A DNA stretch of 64,000 bases from Oryzomonas japonica. GTDB taxonomy: Bacteria; Desulfobacterota; Desulfuromonadia; Geobacterales; Pseudopelobacteraceae. Position 1 is the first letter of the stretch, and every line of letters starts with the position of its first letter. A program made the position numbers and the translations under genes. The stretch lies in assembly GCF_008802365.1 (NCBI RefSeq), contig NZ_VZQZ01000001.1:248001-312000 (forward strand), read 5' to 3'. Below are positions 63,929 to 64,000 of the stretch, piece after piece. The notes beneath the pieces were generated by a model. That model saw only the letters and a program-made list of their open reading frames with translations. It was not told the DNA's origin and searched no databases.

Positions 63929-64000
63929 GAATGCAAATAATATTAGTGCTCAAGAAATAGGCATTATCTCGGCTCGCTCCGTCGCCGCCAAAGGGTAGAA

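Overview
The window is about 60% GC and reads as chromosome from a Geobacteraceae-type member of the Desulfuromonadales (Desulfobacterota). The reasons are a fused NifEN, an ETF with an N-terminal ferredoxin domain next to a membrane FeS ETF:quinone oxidoreductase, a bifunctional PutA, RpoN-type promoters and many short palindromic intergenic repeats. Species cannot be assigned from sequence reading alone. I found no rRNA, tRNA, CRISPR array, prophage or transposase.

Layout: 1-5.6 kb holds a tripartite RND efflux operon (TolC cut by the window edge) and two small redox/membrane proteins. 5.7-10.8 kb is a minus-strand nitrogenase cofactor operon (nifEN, nifX, ferredoxin, nifX-like, draT) with a sigma-54 promoter and an intrinsic terminator inside its leader. 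11-15.5 kb: typA, a CoA-binding protein, proA, hsp20. 15.7-19.9 kb: arnB-like, arnT-like and a U32 peptidase family gene. 20-27 kb: cpoB-like, a LysM protein, dprA, topA, trmFO. 28-33.4 kb: a polar amino-acid ABC transporter, a porin, a small periplasmic protein and an orphan LivK-type binding protein. 33.5-37.5 kb: a GntR/FCD regulator divergent from putA, with two matching operators. 37.6-48.7 kb: exporters (EamA, AzlCD), RNA-modifying or translation-related enzymes, several uncharacterised small genes, greB, csp, an ABC-F protein and bacterioferritin. 48.7-52.8 kb: a molybdenum hydroxylase with its maturation factors. 53-57.2 kb: an NTF2-like protein, pcrA/uvrD and gdhA. 57.4-62.1 kb: etfB-etfA-FeS membrane oxidoreductase. 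62.2-63.9 kb: an ANTAR response regulator and draG.

The most interesting reading is a dispersed nitrogen-fixation circuit. nifEN and the ANTAR response regulator have near-identical -24/-12 promoters (TGGCATACCACATGCA and TGGCATATTAGATGCA), and draG has a weaker candidate. Two leaders, those of nifEN and of etfBA, hold an intrinsic terminator whose 5' arm overlaps an alternative small hairpin. The loop of that hairpin is six bases long with A at position 1 and G at position 4, which is the feature ANTAR proteins are known to recognise. I could not find the expected second hexaloop hairpin in either leader. The proposal is that the ANTAR protein antiterminates both transcripts, linking cofactor assembly and draT to an electron-transfer complex, while draT and draG set nitrogenase activity after translation.

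Two families of interspersed palindromic repeats occupy intergenic space: four copies of a ~175-bp element with CCTGAATCCGTGACGCC-type ends, and two copies of a 121-184-bp element with AGGTTGTTGAAAAA-type ends. Heptameric GTGAATC tandem repeats occur at two further sites.
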